Shown here one piece after another: positions 1 through 6,487 of a stretch of DNA of 11,645 bases. The notes under the pieces were generated by a model. That model saw only the letters and a program-made list of their open reading frames with translations, was not told the DNA's origin and did no database searches. This DNA comes from Desulfobulbaceae bacterium (GTDB lineage Bacteria > Desulfobacterota > Desulfobulbia > Desulfobulbales > Desulfurivibrionaceae), in NCBI GenBank assembly GCA_003517965.1, contig DOZO01000010.1, positions 629 through 12,273 on the forward strand, written 5' to 3'. The translations under genes and the position numbers were made by a program. How positions within the stretch are numbered: position 1 is the stretch's first letter; the number at the start of each line of letters is the position of its first letter.

Positions 1-479
1 AAATCGGTCCAGTAGGTGTAGATCCCCACCCCGTCTTTTCCGGCAACCATCATGTTCTCGGGGTCTACTCCGATGCCGAAACCGGAAAAGCCGAAAATGC
101 CCGGAATGGAAAATTCGCCTGGATACATCAGGTTGAAACCGATCACCGCATAGGTCAAAAGCCCGATGGCCACGATGGCGGTATTCTTGAAAAGGATGTT
201 GACCGTATTTTTCGACCGGCACAGCCCGGCCTCAAGGGTGGCAAAACCGAGATGCATGATAAACACCAGAAAAGTGGCCACCATCATCCAGGTATTATTG
301 ACGATATAGGCAACGGCGGCACCGCTTATCTCAGCGGCAGCTGGTACCGCTATGGCACCGGTCACCTCGGCTACTGCTGTTATTTCGGCTGCACCCTCTA
401 CGGCCATGGCGGTTCCTGCCAGAGCAACCATGGCCATGATCAGGGGCAGGCCCACTTTTTTTGCAATTGACCTGTTCAT
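1..479 (-). CDS. amtB: Amt family ammonium transporter, N-terminal part (cut by window edge)
   Basis: This is an inner-membrane channel that conducts ammonium/ammonia and is normally gated by a P-II protein. About 159 residues are visible and the C-terminal two thirds lie outside the window. Reading starts at the ATG at 479, with AAGGA about 7 bases upstream. Residues 1 to about 25 form a signal peptide (basic start NRSIAKK, then a hydrophobic run ending near AGTAMA). Residues 27-58 are an unusually long Ala/Val/Glu-rich linker. The first transmembrane segment then carries the family hallmark NNTWMMVATFLVFIMHLGFA (61-80), followed by the conserved TLEAGLCRSKN and a second membrane segment ending NLMYPG. 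The gene lies 150 bases downstream of a P-II gene on the same strand, the classic glnK-amtB pairing, so it probably serves ammonium scavenging and sensing during nitrogen limitation. The family assignment is firm; the choice of amtB over another amt paralogue name is conventional. Confidence 0.93.
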   Translation of the reverse strand, partial: MNRSIAKKVGLPLIMAMVALAGTAMAVEGAAEITAVAEVTGAIAVPAAAEISGAAVAYIVNNTWMMVATFLVFIMHLGFATLEAGLCRSKNTVNILFKNTAIVAIGLLTYAVIGFNLMYPGEFSIPGIFGFSGFGIGVDPENMMVAGKDGVGIYTYWTD

Positions 480-568
480 TGAAATGTCCTTATGCGTTGA
501 TTTAATCTGAGTCATAATGATCCCTAAGCCGTTGAGCAAAAACAACTTGAACTTTGAGCCTTGCCAGA

Positions 569-631
569 ACGGCATAAGGAGCCGTACAGTAGAGGCAGAA
601 TAGTACAGTTTGTTTTCGCACCACGGCTCCT
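569..631 (-). promoter_or_regulatory. Dyad in the P-II/amt intergenic gap
   Basis: A perfect 9-bp inverted repeat (577-585 with 623-631, AGGAGCCGT/ACGGCTCCT) encloses a 37-base loop. A competing 5-bp hairpin (569-573 with 581-585) shares one arm, so two mutually exclusive folds are possible just after the P-II stop codon. The loop also contains the direct repeat GTACAGT (584-590 and 603-609). No T-run follows, so it is not a plain terminator. It may tune expression of the transporter relative to P-II, or protect an mRNA end. Only the repeats are observed; the role is inference. Confidence 0.35.
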
Positions 632-968
632 AAATGGCCTCCTTATCTGTTTCCCCAGTCCGGATACGGCAGATGGAATCAACCGGCAGGACAAAGATCT
701 TGCCGTCCCCGATCTTGCCGGTTTTAACGCTGGCCACAATGGTCTGCACCACCCTTTCCACCATCTCCGCGGCCACCACGATCTCCACCTTGATTTTGGG
801 AATAAAATCCACTACATATTCCGCCCCCCGGTAGACCTCCGTATGCCCCTTTTGCCGGCCGAATCCCTTCACTTCCGTAACCGTCATCCCCTGAACGCCA
901 AGCTCGGCCATAGCTGCTTTCAGGTCATCAAGCTTGAATGGCTTGATTATTGCCTCGATCTTCTTCAT
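630..968 (-). CDS. glnB: P-II family nitrogen regulatory protein (GlnB/GlnK)
   Basis: This small trimeric signalling protein senses ATP/ADP and 2-oxoglutarate, and controls ammonium channels and nitrogen regulators. The product is 112 residues, the usual length. The ATG at 968 is chosen because GGAGG sits 7 bases upstream and MKKIEAIIKPFKLDDLK is the family N-terminus; the frame stays open about 30 bases further upstream without family similarity. The T-loop reads GFGRQKGHTEVYRGAEYVVDF, with Tyr46 and Tyr51; Tyr51 is the site uridylylated in proteobacteria. The nucleotide-binding TGKIGDGKIFV and C-terminal RIRTGE motifs are intact. Asp54 is as in E. coli GlnB (Asn in GlnK), yet the gene precedes an amt gene as glnK does, so the symbol is uncertain. 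It is not NifI-like. Upstream lies a candidate sigma-54 site (1052-1068). Confidence 0.95.
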   Translation of the reverse strand: MKKIEAIIKPFKLDDLKAAMAELGVQGMTVTEVKGFGRQKGHTEVYRGAEYVVDFIPKIKVEIVVAAEMVERVVQTIVASVKTGKIGDGKIFVLPVDSICRIRTGETDKEAI

Positions 969-1051
969 TCCACTTCCTCCTTTTTCTGATATCCTCATAA
1001 AAGCATGTGCCCCGCTGATGCAGCACGTAATACAATTTGATCTATCCTTCT

Positions 1052-1068
1052 TTCAAGGAGCGTGCCAA
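1052..1068 (-). promoter_or_regulatory. Candidate sigma-54 (-24/-12) promoter for the P-II/amt operon
   Basis: On the minus strand the sequence reads TTGGCACGCTCCTTGAA. The -24 half TTGGCACG matches the sigma-54 consensus exactly, but the -12 half is TTGA instead of TTGC, so the normally near-invariant GC dinucleotide is GA. Initiation would fall near 1040, giving a leader of about 70 bases before the P-II start. P-II/amt operons are commonly sigma-54/NtrC controlled, which supports the call. I found no NtrC- or NifA-type site upstream of it. It is weaker evidence than the nifE promoter. Confidence 0.45.
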
Positions 1069-1156
1069 CAACTAAAAAAGAGAGATAAAACTCAGAACAT
1101 GCTGATAATAAAAGATTTTTTAAAATACACGCCCAAACCAGAAATCATGCGACTAA

Positions 1157-1183
1157 AAAAATAACCACATTTATGTTATTTTT
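1157..1183 (-). terminator. AT-rich hairpin, possible terminator after nifV
   Basis: A perfect 9-bp inverted repeat (1157-1165 AAAAATAAC with 1175-1183 GTTATTTTT) has a 9-base loop. On the minus strand it is followed by T residues (complement of the A-run from 1155), and on the plus strand by the T-run within its own arm. It lies about 45 bases past the nifV stop and before the P-II promoter region. The stem has few G-C pairs, so termination would be weak. Confidence 0.35.
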
Positions 1184-1225
1184 GCATGGTCACGCAAAGC
1201 TTTTATGTTACTTTTTTGTAAACAA

Positions 1226-2344
1226 TCAGGAACGATTTTCGACCATCAATTGTCGCACCTCACGATCATAGAGCGGCCTACCCAGTGCCAGGCACTGCCC
1301 CCGGAAAGTTGCGGCCAGTCGTTCCAACTGCCCCTCCTGACAGAACAATCCCAACTGCTGCAACCGTTCGGTCACACCCCGTCTGCCCACCTTGGCCCCA
1401 TAAAACAATTGTCTTTGCGCCCCGACCAGCACAGGGTCGTATGGCTCATAGGTTTGCGGGTCTTTGGCAAGCCCGGCCAGATGCAGCCCGGTTTCACAAG
1501 CAAAAATCCCCGCGCCAATCACCGGCCTATGGGCTTCAATTGTTCGTCCTGAGCAGTCAGCAGCCAACCGGGAGAGACTTTGCAACAGGGTGGTCTCGTA
1601 AGGTCGGGCACCTTGCAAGGCCAGATAACCTGCCACCTCTTCCAGACGACTGTTGCCAGCCCGCTCGCCTAACCCCAGCACGGTGACATCGGCCCAATGT
1701 GCTCCAGCCTCCAGGGCGGCAATAGCGTTGGCCGTGGCCATGCCGAAATCATTGTGCATATGCACCCCGATCTCCACTGCAAAATTCCGACGCAGATCTC
1801 GAACCAAAACGGCAATCTCACCTGGAGTGGCCACTCCCACCGTGTCGGCAATCCGGATGCGATCCACTCCGCTTTCACAGGCAACAGTGACGATCTCACG
1901 CAGAAATCCCAGGTCAGCCCTGGTTGCGTCCTCCAGGCCAAGAGAAACATACGGCACAACCGCCCGCACCTTTGCAATAGCCCTGGCCACCATCTCTGCC
2001 ACCCCTGCCTGCCCCAGATTCAACTTGATCGCGAGATGTCGGTCAGAAACCGGCACAGACAAGGAAAGCACATCCGGGGCCAAGCGCAGAGCGCAAGCAA
2101 TGTCTTCCTCTCGACATCGGCACCATATGGCCAAACGGTTCAGGCCGGCCTCCCTCCGACAGCGGGCAACCAAGGCAGGAAGCTCTCGATCCAGTGGGGA
2201 GGCGATACCCACCTCCACCTCTTCGACCCCGACCCGCATGAGATGCCGGACAAAGGCCACCTTCTGCTCCAGGGTAAAGGCAACGCCCACCGTCTGGCTG
2301 CCCTCACGGAGGGTACTGTCCACCAAACCTCGCACATGTTCCAT
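1226..2344 (-). CDS. nifV: Homocitrate synthase NifV
   Basis: NifV condenses acetyl-CoA with 2-oxoglutarate to give (R)-homocitrate, the organic ligand of the nitrogenase FeMo-cofactor; it acts in the cytoplasm. The product is 372 residues, close to the usual NifV length. The start is the ATG at 2344, with GAGGTGA about 6 bases upstream; an in-frame extension of 11 codons has no family similarity. The TIM-barrel begins at VDSTLREGSQ (8-17), in the DxTLRxGxQ style of homocitrate synthases, with Arg13 and Glu14 as the expected catalytic base partner and metal ligand. EDATRAD is at 138-144. The metal-binding HMHNDFGMATAN is at 195-206, and GLGERAGN at 224-231. Two positions are unusual: Ser16 replaces the common Glu, and the C-terminal GKHSG-type motif is GAKVG (316-320). 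The gene is separated from upstream genes by a terminator and a long dyad. Isopropylmalate synthase is the main alternative, but the nif context and short length favour NifV. Confidence 0.9.
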   Translation of the reverse strand: MEHVRGLVDSTLREGSQTVGVAFTLEQKVAFVRHLMRVGVEEVEVGIASPLDRELPALVARCRREAGLNRLAIWCRCREEDIACALRLAPDVLSLSVPVSDRHLAIKLNLGQAGVAEMVARAIAKVRAVVPYVSLGLEDATRADLGFLREIVTVACESGVDRIRIADTVGVATPGEIAVLVRDLRRNFAVEIGVHMHNDFGMATANAIAALEAGAHWADVTVLGLGERAGNSRLEEVAGYLALQGARPYETTLLQSLSRLAADCSGRTIEAHRPVIGAGIFACETGLHLAGLAKDPQTYEPYDPVLVGAQRQLFYGAKVGRRGVTERLQQLGLFCQEGQLERLAATFRGQCLALGRPLYDREVRQLMVENRS

Positions 2345-2384
2345 AGCTGTCACCTCATCTTCCTGATACTGCCGCACAATTATG

Positions 2385-2474
2385 GTAAGCGTTCAGCAGC
2401 GCCACATCTGCTTTATCGGCGCTGCCGCCGATGATTGACAGACACGCGCATCTGCGGCACTGCTGAGCACTTAC
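2385..2474 (-). promoter_or_regulatory. Long imperfect dyad with nested hairpin in the nifV leader
   Basis: Two 21-base arms (2385-2405 and 2454-2474) are inverted copies matching at 17 of 21 positions; all four differences are transitions. Between them lies a perfect 7-bp hairpin with a 4-base loop (2415-2421 with 2426-2432, ATCGGCG/CGCCGAT). The heptamer CATCTGC occurs as a direct repeat at 2405-2411 and 2449-2455. Read as minus-strand RNA, three of the four differences become G-U pairs and only one C-A mismatch remains. Read as plus-strand RNA, three mismatches remain. It sits between the porin terminator and the nifV ribosome-binding site. A structured 5' leader or stabiliser of the nifV mRNA is my inference; a small mobile palindrome is the alternative. 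Confidence 0.5.
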
Positions 2475-2485
2475 ATTTTTCGCAC

Positions 2486-2531
2486 AAAAAAACCCGTCTG
2501 TCTCAACCAGGGAGTGGACGAGACAGACGGG
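2486..2531 (-). terminator. Rho-independent terminator of the porin gene
   Basis: A perfect 12-bp stem (2493-2504 with 2520-2531, CCCGTCTGTCTC/GAGACAGACGGG) with a 15-base loop is followed on the minus strand by seven T residues (complement of 2486-2492). It begins about 30 bases past the porin stop codon. A second 7-bp dyad (2535-2541 with 2559-2565, AACAGGG/CCCTGTT) overlaps the stop codon itself. The strength suggests that nifV is largely uncoupled from the porin transcript. Confidence 0.9.
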
Positions 2532-2563
2532 CTCAACAGGGAAAAATATGGGATAATCCCCTG

Positions 2564-3370
2564 TTAAAACGCCATGCTCAGAGAAACACCGCCGTAGATG
2601 AAATCAGCATCGTTCTTGACGATTGAGCTAAGGTTATCAGCCTGGAGACGATCTTTGGCATCGCTGCTCAAGGGGAACGAATAGTATAGCTGTGGGGTAA
2701 CGGCAATATACTTGTTCACCGGAATTTTCATCGAGGCGGACAGTACGCCGTCATGGAAATTACCGTATGCCTTGCTTGAATCGATAGGATCAGCATAGGA
2801 ACTCGCTTCATCCGCAGCCAGATAGCCAACCTGCGCGCCAAGATCAAGATTGAGCTCCCCAGTGACCGGCACCGAATGCGATACGCCCAAAGTGACATAC
2901 CAACCCGCAAAATGGTCGATATCACGATAGATCTTCAAGGTCGGCTTCAACAGAGTATCCAGCGTAGCGCTCAAATACACCTCCTGGGTGTTGTTCGCAC
3001 TGTTATCGACTGCATAATATATGTAACCAGTCGAAAAACTCACCGGCCCCATGGCCCAGGCGTACGACATGGTCATATCCGTCTCAGTCCAGCTGCTTGG
3101 GTTAGAACCGTTATCCTTATTCCAAAGATCCGTATCCATATTCCCCCAAAGATTAAAGGAAAAACCCTTGTAGCCAATAGTTGCGGATGGCTGCACCACA
3201 ACGCTGTCCTTGCTGAGGGCAAAACCCCTCCAAACATACTGGCTTAACGCGGCAACACTTAACTCCGCCGTTGGCTTGTCCTCTTCGGCAAAAGCCATCC
3301 CGGTAAACATGGAAAGGCATACCCCTGTGGCGGCAAACCCGACCAACAACTTCCTCGCGATTTTACTCAT
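2564..3370 (-). CDS. TorF family putative outer-membrane porin
   Basis: This is a predicted outer-membrane beta-barrel protein of 268 residues. The start ATG at 3370 has GGAGA about 8 bases upstream. Residues 1-28 are a classic signal peptide (SKIARK, hydrophobic core, cleavage after AFA) without a lipobox. The mature part opens with SVAALSQYVWRGFALSKDSVVVQPS and YKGFSFNLWGNMDTD, a pattern I recognise from the TorF/conserved-periplasmic family. It then alternates aromatic and polar residues like beta strands and ends in phenylalanine (SLSMAF), the usual signal for barrel insertion. It sits between nifB and nifV on the same strand, has its own AT-rich upstream region of 256 bases, and ends at a strong terminator. 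Its substrate is unknown. The location suggests a role under nitrogen-fixing conditions, for example nutrient or metal uptake, but that is inference from position only. Confidence 0.8.
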   Translation of the reverse strand: MSKIARKLLVGFAATGVCLSMFTGMAFAEEDKPTAELSVAALSQYVWRGFALSKDSVVVQPSATIGYKGFSFNLWGNMDTDLWNKDNGSNPSSWTETDMTMSYAWAMGPVSFSTGYIYYAVDNSANNTQEVYLSATLDTLLKPTLKIYRDIDHFAGWYVTLGVSHSVPVTGELNLDLGAQVGYLAADEASSYADPIDSSKAYGNFHDGVLSASMKIPVNKYIAVTPQLYYSFPLSSDAKDRLQADNLSSIVKNDADFIYGGVSLSMAF

Positions 3371-3626
3371 CTCTTCTCTCCTTTTTTATAACTTATGAAA
3401 AACACCTTTCAACAATCACAACCAGTTTCTGTATTCTCTGCTAATTCACATTCCATGCCAAAGAGCAATAAAAAATATTTAATCCTATAACAACTTGAAA
3501 TAGCAAGATTTATATAAAAACATAACCATAAACAAAGATTACATTTTTGAAGTATGAACGATAAAACAGATAACAAAATTGTACAATGATGTGTTGCCAC
3601 CCTTAAGAAATCACGCAACGATTTTT

Positions 3627-4901
3627 TCAAGAACAACCACCACCCGAGCCAACACAGCTACCGGAGGCACATGATTTTTTCCGCTTCTGCAAAGGGGCGA
3701 CACTGCCGCCTTCATATATCACCTTCAGGCCATCCATGATAAACCCGCCCATCTCCACCGGCTTTAACCCCGCCTTTTCAAGAATCTCGCGAGGCGTTTC
3801 ACCCACTCCACTCACCAGAACGGCCCGACAGTCATTCAAAGCCCTGGCCAGAGAGGTCCAGCGTTGCAGGCCACCACTCACCCTGGGTGCAGATCGCTCT
3901 TCCACCAGCAGATACTCATCCCCCTTTTGCTCGTAAATCAGGAAACGATTGGCTTCGCCAAGGTGCTGATTGACCAGAACCCCCTCCATGGTAGCCACTG
4001 CCACATAGGGTCTGATTTCCGGAGGCAGGGCTGGGAGCTGGGCACAGGCGGAAAGACAGCCGCGCATCTCCTCGGTGCGATCCTGATCGAGCAGGCCGAC
4101 CGCATCGGCACGACACCGGGTACAGTGGCGCATCTGGGGCAGGAACTTCTCCGCCTCGCCGCGCACCAAGGCAATTTCCTCCTTGGCTGGCTCGCGGATC
4201 GTGCCAAAAGGGGTGCCAACATTGGGGAACATGGCCATACAATTGAAGAGATCAGCGCCCAACTCCTGCATGGCCTCCGCCACCTTGACAATATGCTGAT
4301 CATTGATCCCCGGGATCATAATTGAGTTGATCTTCACCGTGATCCCGTGGGCCTTCAAGGCCTTAACCGCTTCCAACTGCCGGGAAAGAAGCAGCTCCGC
4401 CGCCTGGAGGCCGTGATAGACAACCTTGCCGTCCCGCACCCAGTTGTAGATTTTGGCACCCACTGCCGGATCAACCGCATTGATGGTAATGGTAACATGG
4501 GAAACATTCAGCTCAGCCAGCTCCGGCACATAGGGGCCAATAGCCAGGCCATTGCTGGCCAGGCATAGGATCATCTGCGGGAAATTCTTGTTGATGAGGC
4601 GCATGGTCTCCATGGTCGCCTCACCGTTGGCAAAGGGGTCTCCGGGTCCGGCAATACCCGCCACAGTGATGCGCGGCTCCTTTTCCAAAACCTTGCCCGT
4701 GTAAACCAGAGCCTGCTCCGGACTCAAAATCGTGCTGGTCACCCCGGGCCGCGACTCGTTTACGCAGTCGTACTTGCGGTCGCAGTAATTACATTTAATG
4801 TTGCAATTCGGGGCCACCGGCAGATGGACACGGCCGGCCTGTCCTTTCATGGCCGGATTGAAACAGGGGTGCTTGCTCAGGTCTTTATCTATATTGTGCA
4901 T
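3627..4901 (-). CDS. nifB: NifB: radical SAM FeMo-cofactor core synthase with C-terminal NifX-like domain
   Basis: NifB fuses two [4Fe-4S] clusters and inserts carbide and sulfur to make NifB-co, the 8Fe core of the nitrogenase cofactor. The product is 424 residues; the start at 4901 has AAAGGAG about 7 bases upstream. Residues 24 to about 285 form the radical SAM domain, with the SAM-cluster motif Cys33-x3-Cys37-x2-Cys40, AGPGDPFAN (84-92), and HCTRCRADAVG (259-269) supplying further cluster cysteines along with Cys13. Residues of about 298-400 form a dinitrogenase iron-molybdenum cofactor (NifX/NafY-like) domain that starts VAVATMEGVLVNQHLGEA. The protein ends in a Lys-rich stretch and a Cys/Gly/Ser tail with Cys411, Cys416 and Cys423. 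The gene follows nifN after 227 bases containing a large palindromic element, so it may be co-transcribed with nifEN or have its own promoter; I found no sigma-54 site directly in front of it. Confidence 0.96.
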   Translation of the reverse strand: MHNIDKDLSKHPCFNPAMKGQAGRVHLPVAPNCNIKCNYCDRKYDCVNESRPGVTSTILSPEQALVYTGKVLEKEPRITVAGIAGPGDPFANGEATMETMRLINKNFPQMILCLASNGLAIGPYVPELAELNVSHVTITINAVDPAVGAKIYNWVRDGKVVYHGLQAAELLLSRQLEAVKALKAHGITVKINSIMIPGINDQHIVKVAEAMQELGADLFNCMAMFPNVGTPFGTIREPAKEEIALVRGEAEKFLPQMRHCTRCRADAVGLLDQDRTEEMRGCLSACAQLPALPPEIRPYVAVATMEGVLVNQHLGEANRFLIYEQKGDEYLLVEERSAPRVSGGLQRWTSLARALNDCRAVLVSGVGETPREILEKAGLKPVEMGGFIMDGLKVIYEGGSVAPLQKRKKSCASGSCVGSGGGCS

Positions 4902-4913
4902 GATGTTCTCCTT

Positions 4914-4932
4914 TGGCAGCTATAAACTGCCA
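4914..4932 (-). promoter_or_regulatory. Small hairpin directly upstream of the nifB ribosome-binding site
   Basis: A perfect 6-bp inverted repeat (4914-4919 TGGCAG with 4927-4932 CTGCCA) has a 7-base loop. It ends just before the AAAGGAG of nifB on the minus strand. It could affect translation initiation or mRNA stability, but short stems like this also arise by chance. Confidence 0.25.
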
Positions 4933-4979
4933 CCTGTCAACTTTCAGTTTTCAATTAACATCGAACTCCACGAAAGTGA

Positions 4980-5113
4980 GTTTCCTTGCTGGAGAAAGAT
5001 TTCGCGGGTTCGGCTGCGTTGCTCTACCCATGGACGGGCCTGAGCAGCAGATGCCTCGGAGGCGAACAGGATGTTCGCCGAGAATGAGCGAAAGCTTTCT
5101 CCAGCAAGGAAAC
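4980..5113. repeat. 134-bp palindromic element with 26-base inverted arms (MITE-like or structured RNA)
   Basis: The outer arms are 4980-5005 and 5088-5113. They are perfect for the outer 19 bp, have one mismatch (4999/5094), then 6 more matched pairs. Inside are two separate hairpins: 5014-5024 with 5042-5050 (about 9 pairs with a 2-base bulge), and 5061-5067 with 5073-5079 (perfect 7 bp, GGCGAAC/GTTCGCC, extendable to 5055-5082). The whole would fold as a three-way junction. It lies 15 bases past the nifN stop and 79 bases upstream of the nifB start. I see no clear target-site duplication and no T-run, so neither transposition nor termination is shown. A further 5-bp hairpin (5113-5125) sits at its nifN-side edge. 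Small non-autonomous mobile palindromes look like this; I see no second copy in the window. Confidence 0.7.
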
Positions 5114-5128
5114 GGCTGTCAGCCGAGT

Positions 5129-6487
5129 TCACATATAGCTGTAGCCGACCTCAGAGCTGTCCTGTTTTGCCATGACCATGGCATTGGCAATAAGATCAAA
5201 AAGCTGCTGCGCTCCGTGATAGCCGATATGCAGGAGTCGCTGACCGCCCACCCGGTCATGGATGGGAAACCCCACCCGAATAAGCGGGATGCTTAACCCC
5301 CGCGCCAAAGCATAACCCTTGCTGTGACCGAGGAAAAAATCCGGCTTAAGTTCTGCGGCCAACTCGCCTATTTCGTGAAAATCCATGCCCTCGTGTATCC
5401 GGGGCATTTCCACAGCAAAGCCCTCCACCGCTTTTTCGATGGCCTTAACAAAGCCGCCGCTGGTGCCACCCGAGGCGCAGAGCACTGGCTGTACCCCGAT
5501 CTCGGCCAAGAAAGAGGTCAACCCGATAACCAGATCTTCTTCGCCGTAGACCACGGCCCGTTTACCGAACACGTATTTATGCCCGTCCACCAGACTATCC
5601 ACCAGGCGGCCACGGGCCATGGCGTATTTCTCCGGTATGGGTTTCCCGGAAAGCCTGCTCAATACCTCGAAAAACCGGCCCGTCTCCCTGATGCCCACCG
5701 GCATCCCCAGCCGCTGCAGGGGTACCCCGTAGGTCTTTTCAAGATATTTGCCCCCGGAGAGCGGGTCAGGCAAGGTATAGCCAAACTCCACAGTCGCCTT
5801 GGCCCCGCTCATCGAGCGGATATCGCTGATTTTTGTCCCCCCCTTGGGAATCAGGGGATAATCCCGTAAGGCAGGGCCATCGAGGGTTTCAGAAAAATCC
5901 GGCAGCACAGTGGCAATCAGGCCGCAATCAACGAGAATCTCTTTCAAGCTCCTGAGGTCAGCAGCCGAGAGAAAGCCGGGCAGGATGTTGACCGTGCCGT
6001 TTGCTTCAGCTTCCGCGGTCAACTGCTCGACCAGGGCCCGCACCGCCGCGTGAAAGCCCTCCATGTGGGTACCCGAATAACTCGGGGTTGAAACCTGCAA
6101 TAGGAGCGGCCCGCCATCCTGCATAAATTCCTGGCGATACTGAAAGAGTAGCATCTTCACATCGTCGCCAATGGTTTCGGTAAGGCAGGTGGTGGCGATG
6201 CCGATAAGGGCCGGGTGGTATTTTTCGCTCACGTTTTTTAAGCCCAACTTCAGGTTCGCCCCGCCGCCGTAGACCGCGTTCTTCTCCCCCAACGAGGAGG
6301 AGGCAATGTCGATGGGCTCGTTAAAATGACTGATGATGTAGCGCCGCATGTAGGTGGCGCAGCCCTGAGAGCCGTGGAGAAAGGGCACCGCCCCTTCAAC
6401 ACCCCGAAAAGCGAGACTGGCACCCAGCGGCTTGCACAGTTTGCAGGCATTCGTGGTGGAAACATACTGGGGGGGCATCTTAGTCAT
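5129..6487 (-). CDS. nifN: NifN: FeMo-cofactor scaffold subunit (NifEN complex)
   Basis: NifN pairs with NifE in the heterotetrameric scaffold on which the NifB-co precursor matures into FeMo-co before transfer to NifDK. The product is 452 residues. I choose the ATG at 6487, which has AGGAGGAG about 7 bases upstream and overlaps the nifE stop by 8 bases (translational coupling); the frame extends 14 codons further, but that part lies inside nifE and lacks family similarity. The N-terminus YVSTTNACKLCKPLGASLAFRG and the HGSQGCATYMRRY segment are typical. Cys43 is the expected ligand of the P-cluster-like [4Fe-4S] cluster, and Cys101 lies in TTCLTETIGDD. GASGG-like and PDFFLGHSKG segments belong to the nitrogenase component-1 fold. 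The alternative NifK is excluded by context with NifE and by length. Confidence 0.95.
   Translation of the reverse strand: MTKMPPQYVSTTNACKLCKPLGASLAFRGVEGAVPFLHGSQGCATYMRRYIISHFNEPIDIASSSLGEKNAVYGGGANLKLGLKNVSEKYHPALIGIATTCLTETIGDDVKMLLFQYRQEFMQDGGPLLLQVSTPSYSGTHMEGFHAAVRALVEQLTAEAEANGTVNILPGFLSAADLRSLKEILVDCGLIATVLPDFSETLDGPALRDYPLIPKGGTKISDIRSMSGAKATVEFGYTLPDPLSGGKYLEKTYGVPLQRLGMPVGIRETGRFFEVLSRLSGKPIPEKYAMARGRLVDSLVDGHKYVFGKRAVVYGEEDLVIGLTSFLAEIGVQPVLCASGGTSGGFVKAIEKAVEGFAVEMPRIHEGMDFHEIGELAAELKPDFFLGHSKGYALARGLSIPLIRVGFPIHDRVGGQRLLHIGYHGAQQLFDLIANAMVMAKQDSSEVGYSYM

Noticed and set aside
630..968. A NifI-type P-II that switches nitrogenase off.
   Set aside because: The T-loop and length match GlnB/GlnK, and the gene is paired with amt instead of lying between nifH and nifD.
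1653..2434. Long plus-strand open frames opposite nifV.
   Set aside because: They are antisense shadows of a GC-rich gene, Ser/Thr/Arg/His-rich and without domain features.
3448..3466. A sigma-54-like site upstream of the porin (TTGGCATG then GTGA on the minus strand).
   Set aside because: The -24 half is fair, but the -12 half departs at two positions including the key C, and no NifA site was found nearby. It is mentioned only as a weak hint.
3409..3636. A 75-codon minus-strand frame between nifB and the porin.
   Set aside because: It overlaps the nifB 3' end in another frame, is rich in Leu/Ile/Cys as expected from AT-rich DNA, and lacks a ribosome-binding site. The region looks non-coding.
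4944..5132. A 62-codon minus-strand reading frame across the palindromic element.
   Set aside because: It is simply the translation of the inverted repeat and its flank, overlaps the end of nifN, and has no convincing ribosome-binding site.
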